Shown here: positions 13,624-22,054 of the stretch, piece by piece
Position numbering within the stretch: the first letter of the stretch is position 1
How the letters are laid out: the number at the start of each line of letters is the position of its first letter
From: JAICJR01 sp036494715
GTDB lineage: Bacteria > Actinomycetota > Thermoleophilia > Solirubrobacterales > Thermoleophilaceae
Direction: 5' to 3'
DNA: 25,684 nt
NCBI GenBank assembly: GCA_036494715.1
Contig: DASXNY010000125.1
Span: forward strand, 1 to 25,684
Notes under the pieces: generated by a model
Told to the model about the DNA's origin: nothing
Databases searched by the model: none
What the model saw: the letters and a program-made list of their open reading frames with translations, nothing else
Translations under genes and position numbers: made by a program

Positions 13624-14964
13624 ATGGGCGTGGTTCCGGACGAGCGCCGGCTCTTCGGCACCGATGGCGTACGGGGAGCCGTCGGCGACTTTCTCACCGC
13701 AGACCTTGCGCTCGCGCTTGGCCGTGCGGCGGCCGCCGGGTCGCGCGCAAGCGCCCCGCAGGTCCTGATCATCCGGGACACGCGCGAGTCGGGCGAGATG
13801 CTCGAGGCCGCGCTTGCCGCCGGGATCGCGGCTGCGGGGGGCCACGCCCTGATCGCCGGGGTGCTGCCCACCCCCGGCGCGCCGCTGCTCGTGCGGCGCT
13901 TCGGGCTGGACCTCGCCTGCGTCGTGTCCGCGTCGCACAACCCCTACCGCGACAACGGCATCAAGTTCTTCGGCCCGGATGGCATGAAGCTGCGCGACGA
14001 GGTGGAGGCCGAGATCGAGGCGGCGGTGCTGGCCGGGGAGGGGCTCGCGGCGGCGCCCGGCCGGGTGCGGGAGCTGCACGGCGCGGGCGCCGACTACCTG
14101 CGCGAGCTCGAGGCGCGCTTCCAGGGCCTCGACCTGTCCGGCCGGCGCGTGCTGCTCGACTGCGCCAACGGCGCCACCTACCGCGTCGCGCCCGAGATCT
14201 TCCGCCGGCTCGGGGCCGACGTCGAGACGATCGCCACCGAGCCCGACGGGCGCAACATCAACGAGGACTGTGGCTCCACGCACATCGGCCACCTGGCGGA
14301 GGCGGTTGAGGCCGGCGGCTACGACCTGGGCTTCGCCTTCGACGGCGACGGCGACCGCGTCCTGGCGGTGGACCGCGCCGGCGAGGTGGTCGACGGCGAC
14401 GAGCTGATCGCCCTGAGCGCGATCCACATGCGCGCGAGCGGCCGGCTGCCAGGCGGCGGCGTGGCCGTCACCGTGATGACCAACTACGGCTTCCACAGCG
14501 CGATGGCGGAGGCGGGCATCGAGGTGGCCACGACCCCTGTCGGCGACCGCCACGTGATGGCCGAGCTCGTGCGCCGTGGCTGGGCGCTCGGCGGCGAGCA
14601 GTCCGGCCACATCATCGACACCGGCTTCGTTCCCTCCGGCGACGGCACCGCGGCTGCCCTGCTCGCGCTCGAGGCTCTCGCAGGTCGCGACCTCGCCGAG
14701 CGCGACGCCATGACCAAGCTCCCCCAGCTACTGATCAACGTGACGGTCGCGAGCGGAGCCAGCCTGGACGACTCACCAGCGCTGCAGGCAGCGATCGACG
14801 AGGAGAGCGAAGCCCTGGAGGGCAAGGGACGCGTCCTGATCCGCCCCTCTGGCACCGAACCGCTGATCCGCGTGATGGTCGAAGCCCCTGACGAGACGGA
14901 ATGCCGCGACATAGCCGAACGGCTGGCAACGCTCGTGGAAAAAGAACTAGGAACGAGTAACTAA
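13624..14964 (+). CDS. glmM: Phosphoglucosamine mutase
   Basis: GlmM converts glucosamine-6-phosphate to glucosamine-1-phosphate on the way to UDP-GlcNAc. The 446-residue protein matches the family length. It shows RRLFGTDGVRG at the N-terminus, the phosphoserine loop SASHNP (102-107, nucleophile S104), the Mg-binding DGDGDR (240-245), the substrate loop GGEQSGH (323-329), and the phosphate-binding RPSGTEPLIRVMVEA near the C-terminus. ATG 13624 is 13 bases after the rpsI stop; GTG 13630 is a possible alternative, and neither has a good SD. The final residues (ELGTSN) are encoded by a heptamer repeat that runs through the stop codon. A clean terminator follows. Its partner GlmS lies 2.1 kb downstream, beyond the manganese genes. 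Confidence 0.95.
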   Translation: MGVVPDERRLFGTDGVRGAVGDFLTADLALALGRAAAAGSRASAPQVLIIRDTRESGEMLEAALAAGIAAAGGHALIAGVLPTPGAPLLVRRFGLDLACVVSASHNPYRDNGIKFFGPDGMKLRDEVEAEIEAAVLAGEGLAAAPGRVRELHGAGADYLRELEARFQGLDLSGRRVLLDCANGATYRVAPEIFRRLGADVETIATEPDGRNINEDCGSTHIGHLAEAVEAGGYDLGFAFDGDGDRVLAVDRAGEVVDGDELIALSAIHMRASGRLPGGGVAVTVMTNYGFHSAMAEAGIEVATTPVGDRHVMAELVRRGWALGGEQSGHIIDTGFVPSGDGTAAALLALEALAGRDLAERDAMTKLPQLLINVTVASGASLDDSPALQAAIDEESEALEGKGRVLIRPSGTEPLIRVMVEAPDETECRDIAERLATLVEKELGTSN

Positions 14965-14985
14965 GAACCAAGAACCGAGAAGTTG
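14944..14985. repeat. Heptanucleotide tandem repeat across the glmM stop codon, GAACCAA type
   Basis: Six consecutive 7-mers are GAACTAG, GAACGAG, TAACTAA, GAACCAA, GAACCGA and GAAGTTG. The third contains the TAA stop of glmM, so the array is half coding and half non-coding, and it runs into the terminator stem. Confidence 0.7.
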
Positions 14986-15002
14986 CTTGCAACTTCGTTT
15001 TT
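14979..15002 (+). terminator. Rho-independent terminator of glmM
   Basis: GAAGTTG (14979-14985), loop CTTG, CAACTTC (14990-14996), then G and five T residues (14998-15002). It is a perfect 7-bp stem. Its 3' half also contains the candidate -35 box of mntR. Confidence 0.8.
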
Positions 15003-15031
15003 AGCCATGGCATAATCCAAATTCCATGGCA
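14987..15031 (+). promoter_or_regulatory. mntR promoter with two CCATGGCA boxes
   Basis: TTGCAA (14987-14992) and CATAAT (15011-15016) are separated by 18 bp, the best -35/-10 pair in the window. CCATGGCA occurs at 15005-15012 and again at 15024-15031, 19 bp apart, each around a CCATGG palindrome. The first extends to GCCATGGC inside TTTAGCCATGGCATAA and overlaps the -10 box; the second covers the start codon. This is a plausible MntR operator for autoregulation. Confidence 0.6.
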
Positions 15032-15706
15032 ACTGATGCCAGCCACCTGACCGCGGCCGTAGAGGACTACGCGAAGGCGATCTACGCGCTGCAGACCCAG
15101 CGCGGCCACGCCGTCAACACGAACTCCATCGCCGGACGCCTGGGCGTGACACCCGCGTCAGCGTCGAACATGGCGAAGAAGCTCAGCACCCTCGGGCTCG
15201 TCCAGCACGTGCCCTACAAGGGCGTGCGCCTGACGCCGGCGGGGCAGCGGGTTGCGCTCGAGGTCCTGCGCCACCACCGCCTGCTGGAGCTGTATCTGGC
15301 CGAGAACCTCGACGTGCCGTGGGACCGTGTGCACGACGAGGCCGAGGTGCTCGAGCACGTGCTGTCTGAGGAGCTCGAGGAGCAGATCGCGCGCAAGCTA
15401 GGCAACCCCACTCACGACCCGCACGGCGACCCGATTCCGACGCGCGAGCTGCAGATCGAGGAGGGGCACACGAGCAACATGCAGTCGCTCGAGCCGGGGG
15501 CACGTGGCACGTTCGTGCGCATCTCCGACTCGGACCCGGAGATGTTGCGCTACCTGGCGGATCAAGGAATCGCGCCCGGCGACGACTTCGAGATTGTGGA
15601 CAAGCAGCCCTTCGACGGTCCGGTGTCGGCGCGCTTCGGCCAGCGCATACAGGTGCTGGGCGGCGCGCTCGCGCGCGCCATGAGGGCGGAGCTCGTGACC
15701 GAGTGA
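15026..15706 (+). CDS. mntR: DtxR-family manganese-dependent repressor (MntR type)
   Basis: This 226-residue protein has the full DtxR/IdeR layout: winged helix-turn-helix (about 10-72, recognition segment GVTPASASNMAKKL), dimerisation and metal-binding helices (about 75-145), and a C-terminal SH3/FeoA-like domain (about 150-226). Against IdeR, the methionine ligand position 10 is D14 here and the Cys102 position is E107 (in VHDEAEVLEHVLSEE). H84, E110 and H111 are kept. Asp and Glu at those sites are the pattern of Mn-selective MntR, not of iron-selective DtxR or IdeR. The overlap with mntH (GTGA, 15703-15706) supports a manganese role. The ATG at 15026 has no SD and lies 9 bases after a good -10 box, so the mRNA is probably leaderless. 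Confidence 0.88.
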   Translation: MATDASHLTAAVEDYAKAIYALQTQRGHAVNTNSIAGRLGVTPASASNMAKKLSTLGLVQHVPYKGVRLTPAGQRVALEVLRHHRLLELYLAENLDVPWDRVHDEAEVLEHVLSEELEEQIARKLGNPTHDPHGDPIPTRELQIEEGHTSNMQSLEPGARGTFVRISDSDPEMLRYLADQGIAPGDDFEIVDKQPFDGPVSARFGQRIQVLGGALARAMRAELVTE

Positions 15707-16983
15707 GCAAGCCGCTCTCCCCAGATGCCGTAGCGCTGCCGACCCCGGCGTCGCTGCAGGAGCTCCGCCGCCGCGGGCGCGTGCGCGGGACGCTGCCGCT
15801 GCTCGGTCCGGCGTTCGTGGCCGCGGTTGCCTACATCGACCCGGGCAACTTCGCCACCAACATCCAGGGCGGCGCGCGCTACGGCTATCTGCTGCTCTGG
15901 GTGGTGCTCTCGGCAAACCTGATGGCGATGCTGATCCAGACGCTGTCGGCGAAGATCGGCATCGCCACCGGCAAGAACCTCCCCGAGGTCTGCCGCGAGA
16001 GCTTCCCCCGCGGCGTCACCTGGAGCCTGTGGATCCAGGCCGAGTTGATCGCCATGGCCACCGACATGGCCGAGTTCATCGGCGCCGCGATCGCGCTCAA
16101 CCTGCTCTTCGGCGTGCCGCTGTTCGTAGCGGGCCTGATGACCGGCGTCGTGGCGTTCGGCATCCTCGCGCTCCAGCAGCGCGGCCACCGCCGCTTCGAG
16201 CTCGTGATCGCCGGGCTGTTCGGCGTCGTCCTGCTCGGCTTCCTGTACCAGGCGTTCGAGGTCGGGCCGGACGCGAGCGAGGCGGTCAAGGGCTTCGTCC
16301 CGCACTTCTCCGGCAGCGACAGCATCCTGCTCGCGGCGGGCATCCTCGGCGCGACCGTGATGCCCCACGTGATCTACCTGCACTCCGCGCTCACGCAGCG
16401 GCGCGTGGTGGTGCGCAACGACGACGAGAAGCGCCGGCTGATGCGCTTCCAGCGGCTCGACGTCGGCATCGCGATGAGCATCGCCGGCGTCGTCAACCTT
16501 GCGATGCTGATGGTGGCAGCGGCGCTCTTCCACACGAGCGGTCACACCGGCGTCGACTCGATCGAGGGCGCCTACAACGGCTTCCAGAACCTGGTCGGCA
16601 ACGGCACCGCGGTGGCGTTCGGGCTCGCCCTGCTCGCCTCCGGCTTCGCGAGCTCGAGCGTGGGCACCTACGCCGGCCAGGTCGTGATGCAGGGCTTCAT
16701 CGACCGGCAGATCCCGCTGCTCGTGCGCCGGCTCGTGACGATGGCGCCCGCGCTGATCGTGCTCGCCATCGGGCTCGACCCCACCCGCTCGCTCGTGATC
16801 AGCCAGGTGGTGCTCTCGTTCGGCATCCCGTTTGCGCTCATCCCGCTGGTGATCTTCACGAGCCGCCGGAAGCTGATGGGCGGGCTCGTGAACAGCCGCG
16901 TCACCACGATCGCGGCGAGCGTGATCGCGGCCGTGATCGTGGCGCTCAACATCTTCCTGCTGGCCCAGACCGCAGGACTCTGA
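15703..16983 (+). CDS. mntH: Nramp-family manganese/divalent metal transporter
   Basis: MntH imports Mn2+ and other divalent metals with protons. This 426-residue integral membrane protein has about 11 hydrophobic helices. The Nramp metal site is intact: D46-P-G-N49 in the first helix (AYIDPGNFATNIQGGARYGY) and A217-T-V-M220-P-H222 in the sixth (GATVMPHVIYLHSAL). The family segment LWIQAELIAMATDMAEFIGAAIAL is also present. The GTG start overlaps the mntR stop by four bases, so regulator and transporter are coupled; MntR would be expected to repress this operon when Mn is plentiful. The gene is followed by 113 bases carrying several hairpins in front of glmS. Confidence 0.93.
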   Translation: MSKPLSPDAVALPTPASLQELRRRGRVRGTLPLLGPAFVAAVAYIDPGNFATNIQGGARYGYLLLWVVLSANLMAMLIQTLSAKIGIATGKNLPEVCRESFPRGVTWSLWIQAELIAMATDMAEFIGAAIALNLLFGVPLFVAGLMTGVVAFGILALQQRGHRRFELVIAGLFGVVLLGFLYQAFEVGPDASEAVKGFVPHFSGSDSILLAAGILGATVMPHVIYLHSALTQRRVVVRNDDEKRRLMRFQRLDVGIAMSIAGVVNLAMLMVAAALFHTSGHTGVDSIEGAYNGFQNLVGNGTAVAFGLALLASGFASSSVGTYAGQVVMQGFIDRQIPLLVRRLVTMAPALIVLAIGLDPTRSLVISQVVLSFGIPFALIPLVIFTSRRKLMGGLVNSRVTTIAASVIAAVIVALNIFLLAQTAGL

Positions 16984-17012
16984 CCGGTCGCTGGTCGCTT
17001 CCAGGGACCACT

Positions 17013-17020
17013 GGTACCAT
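17013..17020 (+). promoter_or_regulatory. Possible extended -10 promoter of glmS
   Basis: TG-g-TACCAT (17012-17020 with the TG) fits TGnTANNNT. Transcription would begin near 17027, giving a leader of about 70 nt that contains all three hairpins listed next. The -35 region (TGGTCG, 16992-16997) is poor. Confidence 0.35.
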
Positions 17021-17025
17021 CGGTC

Positions 17026-17079
17026 GGGACCCCTTGAGGAGGGGCCTAAGAGGCCGCTAATAGCGGCTTTTTCCGTCCC
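17026..17079 (+). promoter_or_regulatory. Structured glmS leader with overlapping hairpins
   Basis: Three hairpins are packed together: CCCCT-TGAGG-AGGGG (17030-17044), GGCCT-AAG-AGGCC (17043-17055) and GCCGCT-AAT-AGCGGC (17053-17067, the terminator). Neighbours share 2-3 bases, so the second excludes full formation of the other two. GGGAC (17026-17030) can also pair with GTCCC (17075-17079), closing the whole block right before the SD. Confidence 0.5.
17053..17072 (+). terminator. Intrinsic terminator between mntH and glmS
   Basis: GCCGCT (17053-17058), loop AAT, AGCGGC (17062-17067), then five T residues (17068-17072). It is a textbook terminator. It ends 7 bases before the glmS SD, leaving no space for a glmS promoter after it, so it may work as an attenuator as well as ending mntRH. 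Confidence 0.8.
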
Positions 17080-17089
17080 AAGGAGGTGA
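17080..17089 (+). promoter_or_regulatory. Very strong ribosome binding site of glmS
   Basis: AAGGAGGTGA is a near-complete anti-16S match and ends 7 bases before ATG 17097. Confidence 0.85.
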
Positions 17090-17096
17090 CAGCGGC

Positions 17097-18959
<1,863 letters not shown>

Positions 18960-18990
18960 GGACGTCCGGAAGGAGTCCGTGGCCATCAGG

Positions 18991-19013
18991 CCGCGGGGCC
19001 GGACGCCCCGCGG
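18991..19013 (+). terminator. Strong GC hairpin after glmS
   Basis: CCGCGGGGC (18991-18999) pairs perfectly with GCCCCGCGG (19005-19013) around CGGAC. No T-run follows. Such T-less hairpins are proposed terminators in high-GC Actinomycetota. It lies 31 bases after the glmS stop and 35 bases before the acpS GTG. Confidence 0.5.
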
Positions 19014-19036
19014 AGGTGATCTTCCGGAGGCTCCCG

Positions 19037-19042
19037 TACGCT
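19037..19042 (+). promoter_or_regulatory. Possible -10 box of acpS (leaderless)
   Basis: TACGCT fits TANNNT and ends 6 bases before GTG 19049. The nearest SD-like GGAGG (19026-19030) is 18 bases away, too far to serve this start. Confidence 0.38.
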
Positions 19043-19048
19043 CCGCTT

Positions 19049-19402
19049 GTGAGCGGAATCGGGCTGGACCTCCTCGACATCGAGCGGTTGGAACGCGCGC
19101 TGGAGCGGCGGCCGCGGCTTGCGCAGCGGCTGTTCAGCGAGCAGGAGCTCGAGTATGCGGCGCGGCACGCGCGCCCCGTGATGCACCTCGCGGCGCGCTT
19201 CTGCGCGAAGGAGGCCGTGGCCAAGGCGCTCGGCATGGAGGGCTGGAACTTCCGCGACGTCGAGGTTGTCGCCACCGGTGGCGCGCCGGAGATCCGGCTC
19301 AGCGGCGCCGTGGCCGAGCGGGCGCGCGAGCTGGGCGCGCGGCCGGTCGTCTCGCTCACGCACACGGACACGACCGCCGGCGCCGTGGCGCTGCTGCGAT
19401 GA
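19049..19402 (+). CDS. acpS: Holo-[acyl-carrier-protein] synthase
   Basis: AcpS transfers the 4'-phosphopantetheine arm from coenzyme A to acyl carrier protein, activating fatty acid synthesis. The 117-residue protein has the family N-terminus MSGIGLDLLDIERLERAL (Mg-binding D7), the signature FCAKEAVAKALG (51-62, catalytic-site E55), and the C-terminal SLTHTDTTAGAVALL. GTG 19049 gives the typical short N-terminus; GTG 19016 would add 11 residues (MIFRRLPYAPL) that are not family-like, although it has GGAG directly upstream. The TGA overlaps the next ATG (ATGA, 19399-19402). It heads a run of five coupled genes. Confidence 0.92.
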   Translation: MSGIGLDLLDIERLERALERRPRLAQRLFSEQELEYAARHARPVMHLAARFCAKEAVAKALGMEGWNFRDVEVVATGGAPEIRLSGAVAERARELGARPVVSLTHTDTTAGAVALLR

Positions 19403-20937
19403 CGCTGCCGGACTGGCTCGACCCCGTCTACGAGGCGGCGGAGATGCGCGCCGTCGACAAGTGGGCGATCGAGGAGCAGGGCGTGCCCGGGCTCGACCTG
19501 ATGGAGCGAGCGGGGATCGGCCTTGCCCGCGTGGCCGCCGCCTGGGCGCGGCCCGGCCCCCTGCGGATCGTGGTCGGCAAGGGCAACAACGGCGGCGACG
19601 GCCTGGTGGCCGCGCGCATCCTGCGCGAGGACGGCCACAGGGTGGACGTGCTCACCGTCACGCCGCCCGAGGACCTGCGGGGCGACGCCGCCACCAACCT
19701 CGGCAGGCTGCCGGGCGAATGGCCGCTGCCGCTCACGGCCGCGGCGCTCGAGCGCTCCGGAGTGGTGGTGGACGCGCTGCTCGGAACGGGCTTCTCCGGA
19801 GAGCCGCGTGAGCCCATCGCCGGAGCCATCCGCGCGATCAACGAACAGGACGGTCCCGTGGTGGCGTGCGACGTCCCCTCGGGCGTGGACGCCTCCACCG
19901 GCGAGGCCCACGGCGAGGCGGTGCGCGCTCGCGCCACCGCCACCTTCCACGCCACGAAGCTGGGGCTGCAGGTGAACCCGGGCAAGGGCGTCGCCGGAGA
20001 GCTAGCGGTGGTGGAGATCGGCATCCCGCGCGGCGCGCCGGCGCCCGCGACGGCCGGCCTGATCTCGGAGCGCGTGATCGAGCTGGTGCCGCGGCGGGCG
20101 CGGGACGGATCCAAGTTCACCTCAGGCACGGTTGTGGTGGCCGGCGGCGGCCGCGGCCTCACCGGCGCGCCCACGATGGCCGCGCTGTCGGCCCAACGCA
20201 CCGGCGCGGGCTACGTGCAGGTGGCGGTGCCCGAGTCGGCCGCGCCGGTGCTCCAGCTCAAGCTGCTCGAGGGCATGACGCGCGCGCTGCCCGAACAGGA
20301 CGGCGGCCACACGCCGCGTGGTGTGGACGAGGTGAAGGAGCTCGCCGAGCGAGCGGGCGCGGTCGTGCTCGGCCCCGGCCTAGGCCGCACGGAGGGCGCC
20401 CAGGAGTTCGCCCGGCTGGTGGCGCGCGAGGTCGACAAGCCGCTGCTGATCGACGCCGACGGCCTGAACGCGCACGCCGGGCGGCTCGACCTGCTGCGCG
20501 AGCGGCCGGGCCCGACGGTGCTCACCCCGCACGCCGGCGAGCTGGCGCGACTGCTCCGCACGGACTCCGATGGCGTGGAGGCGCACCGCCTGGCCAGCGT
20601 CCGTGCCGCAGCCGAGCAGAGTGGCTGCGTGGTGCTGCTGAAGGGCGACGACACGCTGGTGGCCGCGCCGGGCGGGCCGCTCGCGATCAGCCCGGGCGCC
20701 ACGCCCGCGCTCGCCACCGCCGGCACGGGCGACGTCCTGTCGGGCGTGATCGGCGCCTTCCTGGCCAAGGGCCTCGGGCCTTTCGAGGCGGCCGCGGCGG
20801 GCGTACTCGTACACGCGCACGCGGGGCTTATGGCGGCGCGCCGCCACGGCGCGGACCACGTGGTGGCCGGCGACGTGATCGAGGCGATCCCGGAAGCGAT
20901 GCGGGCGCTGCGCGGCGAGCGCGAGGCCGATGCCTGA
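19399..20937 (+). CDS. nnr: Bifunctional NAD(P)HX epimerase/dehydratase
   Basis: This 512-residue fusion repairs NADHX and NADPHX, the hydrated damaged forms of the cofactors. The N-terminal YjeF_N epimerase domain (about 1-210) has VVGKGNNGGDGLVAARIL, DALLGTGFSG and ACDVPSGVDASTGE. The C-terminal carbohydrate-kinase-like dehydratase (about 225-512) has GLTGAPTMAALSAQRTGAGYV, VLGPGLGR, LLIDADGLNAHA, VLTPHAGELARLL, VLLKGDDTLVA and the nucleotide-site TAGTGDVLSGVIGAFLAKG. It is placed between acpS and alr as in many Actinomycetota. The start overlaps the acpS stop by 4 bases, and the stop overlaps alr by 8. Confidence 0.94.
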   Translation: MTLPDWLDPVYEAAEMRAVDKWAIEEQGVPGLDLMERAGIGLARVAAAWARPGPLRIVVGKGNNGGDGLVAARILREDGHRVDVLTVTPPEDLRGDAATNLGRLPGEWPLPLTAAALERSGVVVDALLGTGFSGEPREPIAGAIRAINEQDGPVVACDVPSGVDASTGEAHGEAVRARATATFHATKLGLQVNPGKGVAGELAVVEIGIPRGAPAPATAGLISERVIELVPRRARDGSKFTSGTVVVAGGGRGLTGAPTMAALSAQRTGAGYVQVAVPESAAPVLQLKLLEGMTRALPEQDGGHTPRGVDEVKELAERAGAVVLGPGLGRTEGAQEFARLVAREVDKPLLIDADGLNAHAGRLDLLRERPGPTVLTPHAGELARLLRTDSDGVEAHRLASVRAAAEQSGCVVLLKGDDTLVAAPGGPLAISPGATPALATAGTGDVLSGVIGAFLAKGLGPFEAAAAGVLVHAHAGLMAARRHGADHVVAGDVIEAIPEAMRALRGEREADA

Positions 20938-22054
20938 GCGCGCGGTCGCCCACGTCGACATCGCCGCCATGGAGCGCAACTGCGCCCATCTGCGCGGGCT
21001 GCTCAGCGGCGGCGCGCGGCTGTGCGCCGTGGTGAAGGCCGACGGCTACGGCCATGGCGACGCCTGGTGCGCCAAGGCCGCGCTCGCGGGCGGGGCCGAC
21101 TGGCTGGCGGTGGCGACGGCGGGCGAGGCCGAGGCGCTGCGCCGCCACGGCATCGACAGCCGCATCCTCGTGATGGGCGCACTCACGCACGAGGAGGCAA
21201 AGGTCGCGATCGAGGCGATGGCGGACGTCGTGGTCTGGGACGAGCGCTTCGCGCGGGCGCTGGCGGACCAGCACACGCCCGGCACCGCACCCGTGAACGT
21301 GCACGTGAAGCTCGACACCGGCATGGGGCGGCTCGGCACGAAGGACCTGTCGGCCGCGCGGGCGGTGGCGGAGCTCGCCGCCTCCGATGAGCGCCTCGCG
21401 CTCGCGGGGGCGATGACCCACTTCGCCACGGCGGACGAGGAGGGCGACGAGCACTTCCCGGCCCAGCTCGCGGCGTTCACGCCGTTCGCGCGCGGCCTCA
21501 AGCAGACCCACCCGGAGATCCTGCTCCACGCCGCCAACAGCGCCGCCACCTACCGCGACCCGGCCGCGCACTTCGACATGGTGCGCTGCGGGGTGGCGGT
21601 CTACGGGCTCGATCCCTTCCAGCGCAGCCCGGACGAGCGTGGGCTCAAGCCGGCGCTGTCGCTCGAGTCATACGTGGCCGCGGTAAGGCACTTCGAGCGC
21701 GGCGAGAGCGCGGGCTACGGCCGCCGCTGGCGCGCGGGCGAGCCCACCTGGGTCGGCACCGTCCCGATCGGCTACGGCGACGGCTGGCGGCGCGCGCTGT
21801 CGAACAACTGCGAGCTGCTCGTGAGGGGCCGCCGCCACCCCGTGATCGGCACGATCAGCATGGACAACCTCACGATCGAGCTCGGCCCGGAGACCGACAT
21901 CGAGCCGGGCGAGCCGGCGCTTTTGATCGGTGTGCAGGACAGCGAGCGGATCCTGTGCGAGGAGGTCGCCGAGCGGCTCGGCACGATCAACTACGAGGTC
22001 ACCTGCGGGTTGAGCCCGCGCGTGCGAAGGCAATGGCACGGGGCGAGGAGCTGA
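20930..22054 (+). CDS. alr: Alanine racemase
   Basis: Alr converts L-Ala to D-Ala for peptidoglycan with a PLP cofactor. The 374-residue protein has the PLP lysine in AVVKADGYGHG (K36), the second catalytic base Y263 in ESAGYGRRW, and family segments HVKLDTGMGRLG, MTHFATADEE, VRCGVAVYGLDP, VPIGYGDGW and GTISMDNLTIEL. It starts at ATG 20930, overlapping nnr by 8 bases, and its end overlaps the next gene by 22. D-Ala made here links to the D-Ala-D-Ala carboxypeptidase gene at 5136 and the wall-precursor genes glmM and glmS. Confidence 0.95.
   Translation: MPERAVAHVDIAAMERNCAHLRGLLSGGARLCAVVKADGYGHGDAWCAKAALAGGADWLAVATAGEAEALRRHGIDSRILVMGALTHEEAKVAIEAMADVVVWDERFARALADQHTPGTAPVNVHVKLDTGMGRLGTKDLSAARAVAELAASDERLALAGAMTHFATADEEGDEHFPAQLAAFTPFARGLKQTHPEILLHAANSAATYRDPAAHFDMVRCGVAVYGLDPFQRSPDERGLKPALSLESYVAAVRHFERGESAGYGRRWRAGEPTWVGTVPIGYGDGWRRALSNNCELLVRGRRHPVIGTISMDNLTIELGPETDIEPGEPALLIGVQDSERILCEEVAERLGTINYEVTCGLSPRVRRQWHGARS

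Noticed and set aside
12657..13940. Open frame of 427 codons on the - strand across rpsI and the start of glmM
   Set aside because: Considered because the rpsI extension is unusual, but the + frame has the SD, the coupled start and the conserved S9 domain, so the antisense frame is a shadow.
16984..17096. glmS ribozyme upstream of glmS
   Set aside because: The spacer is only 113 bases and does not show the ribozyme's core; the hairpins present form a simple terminator series.
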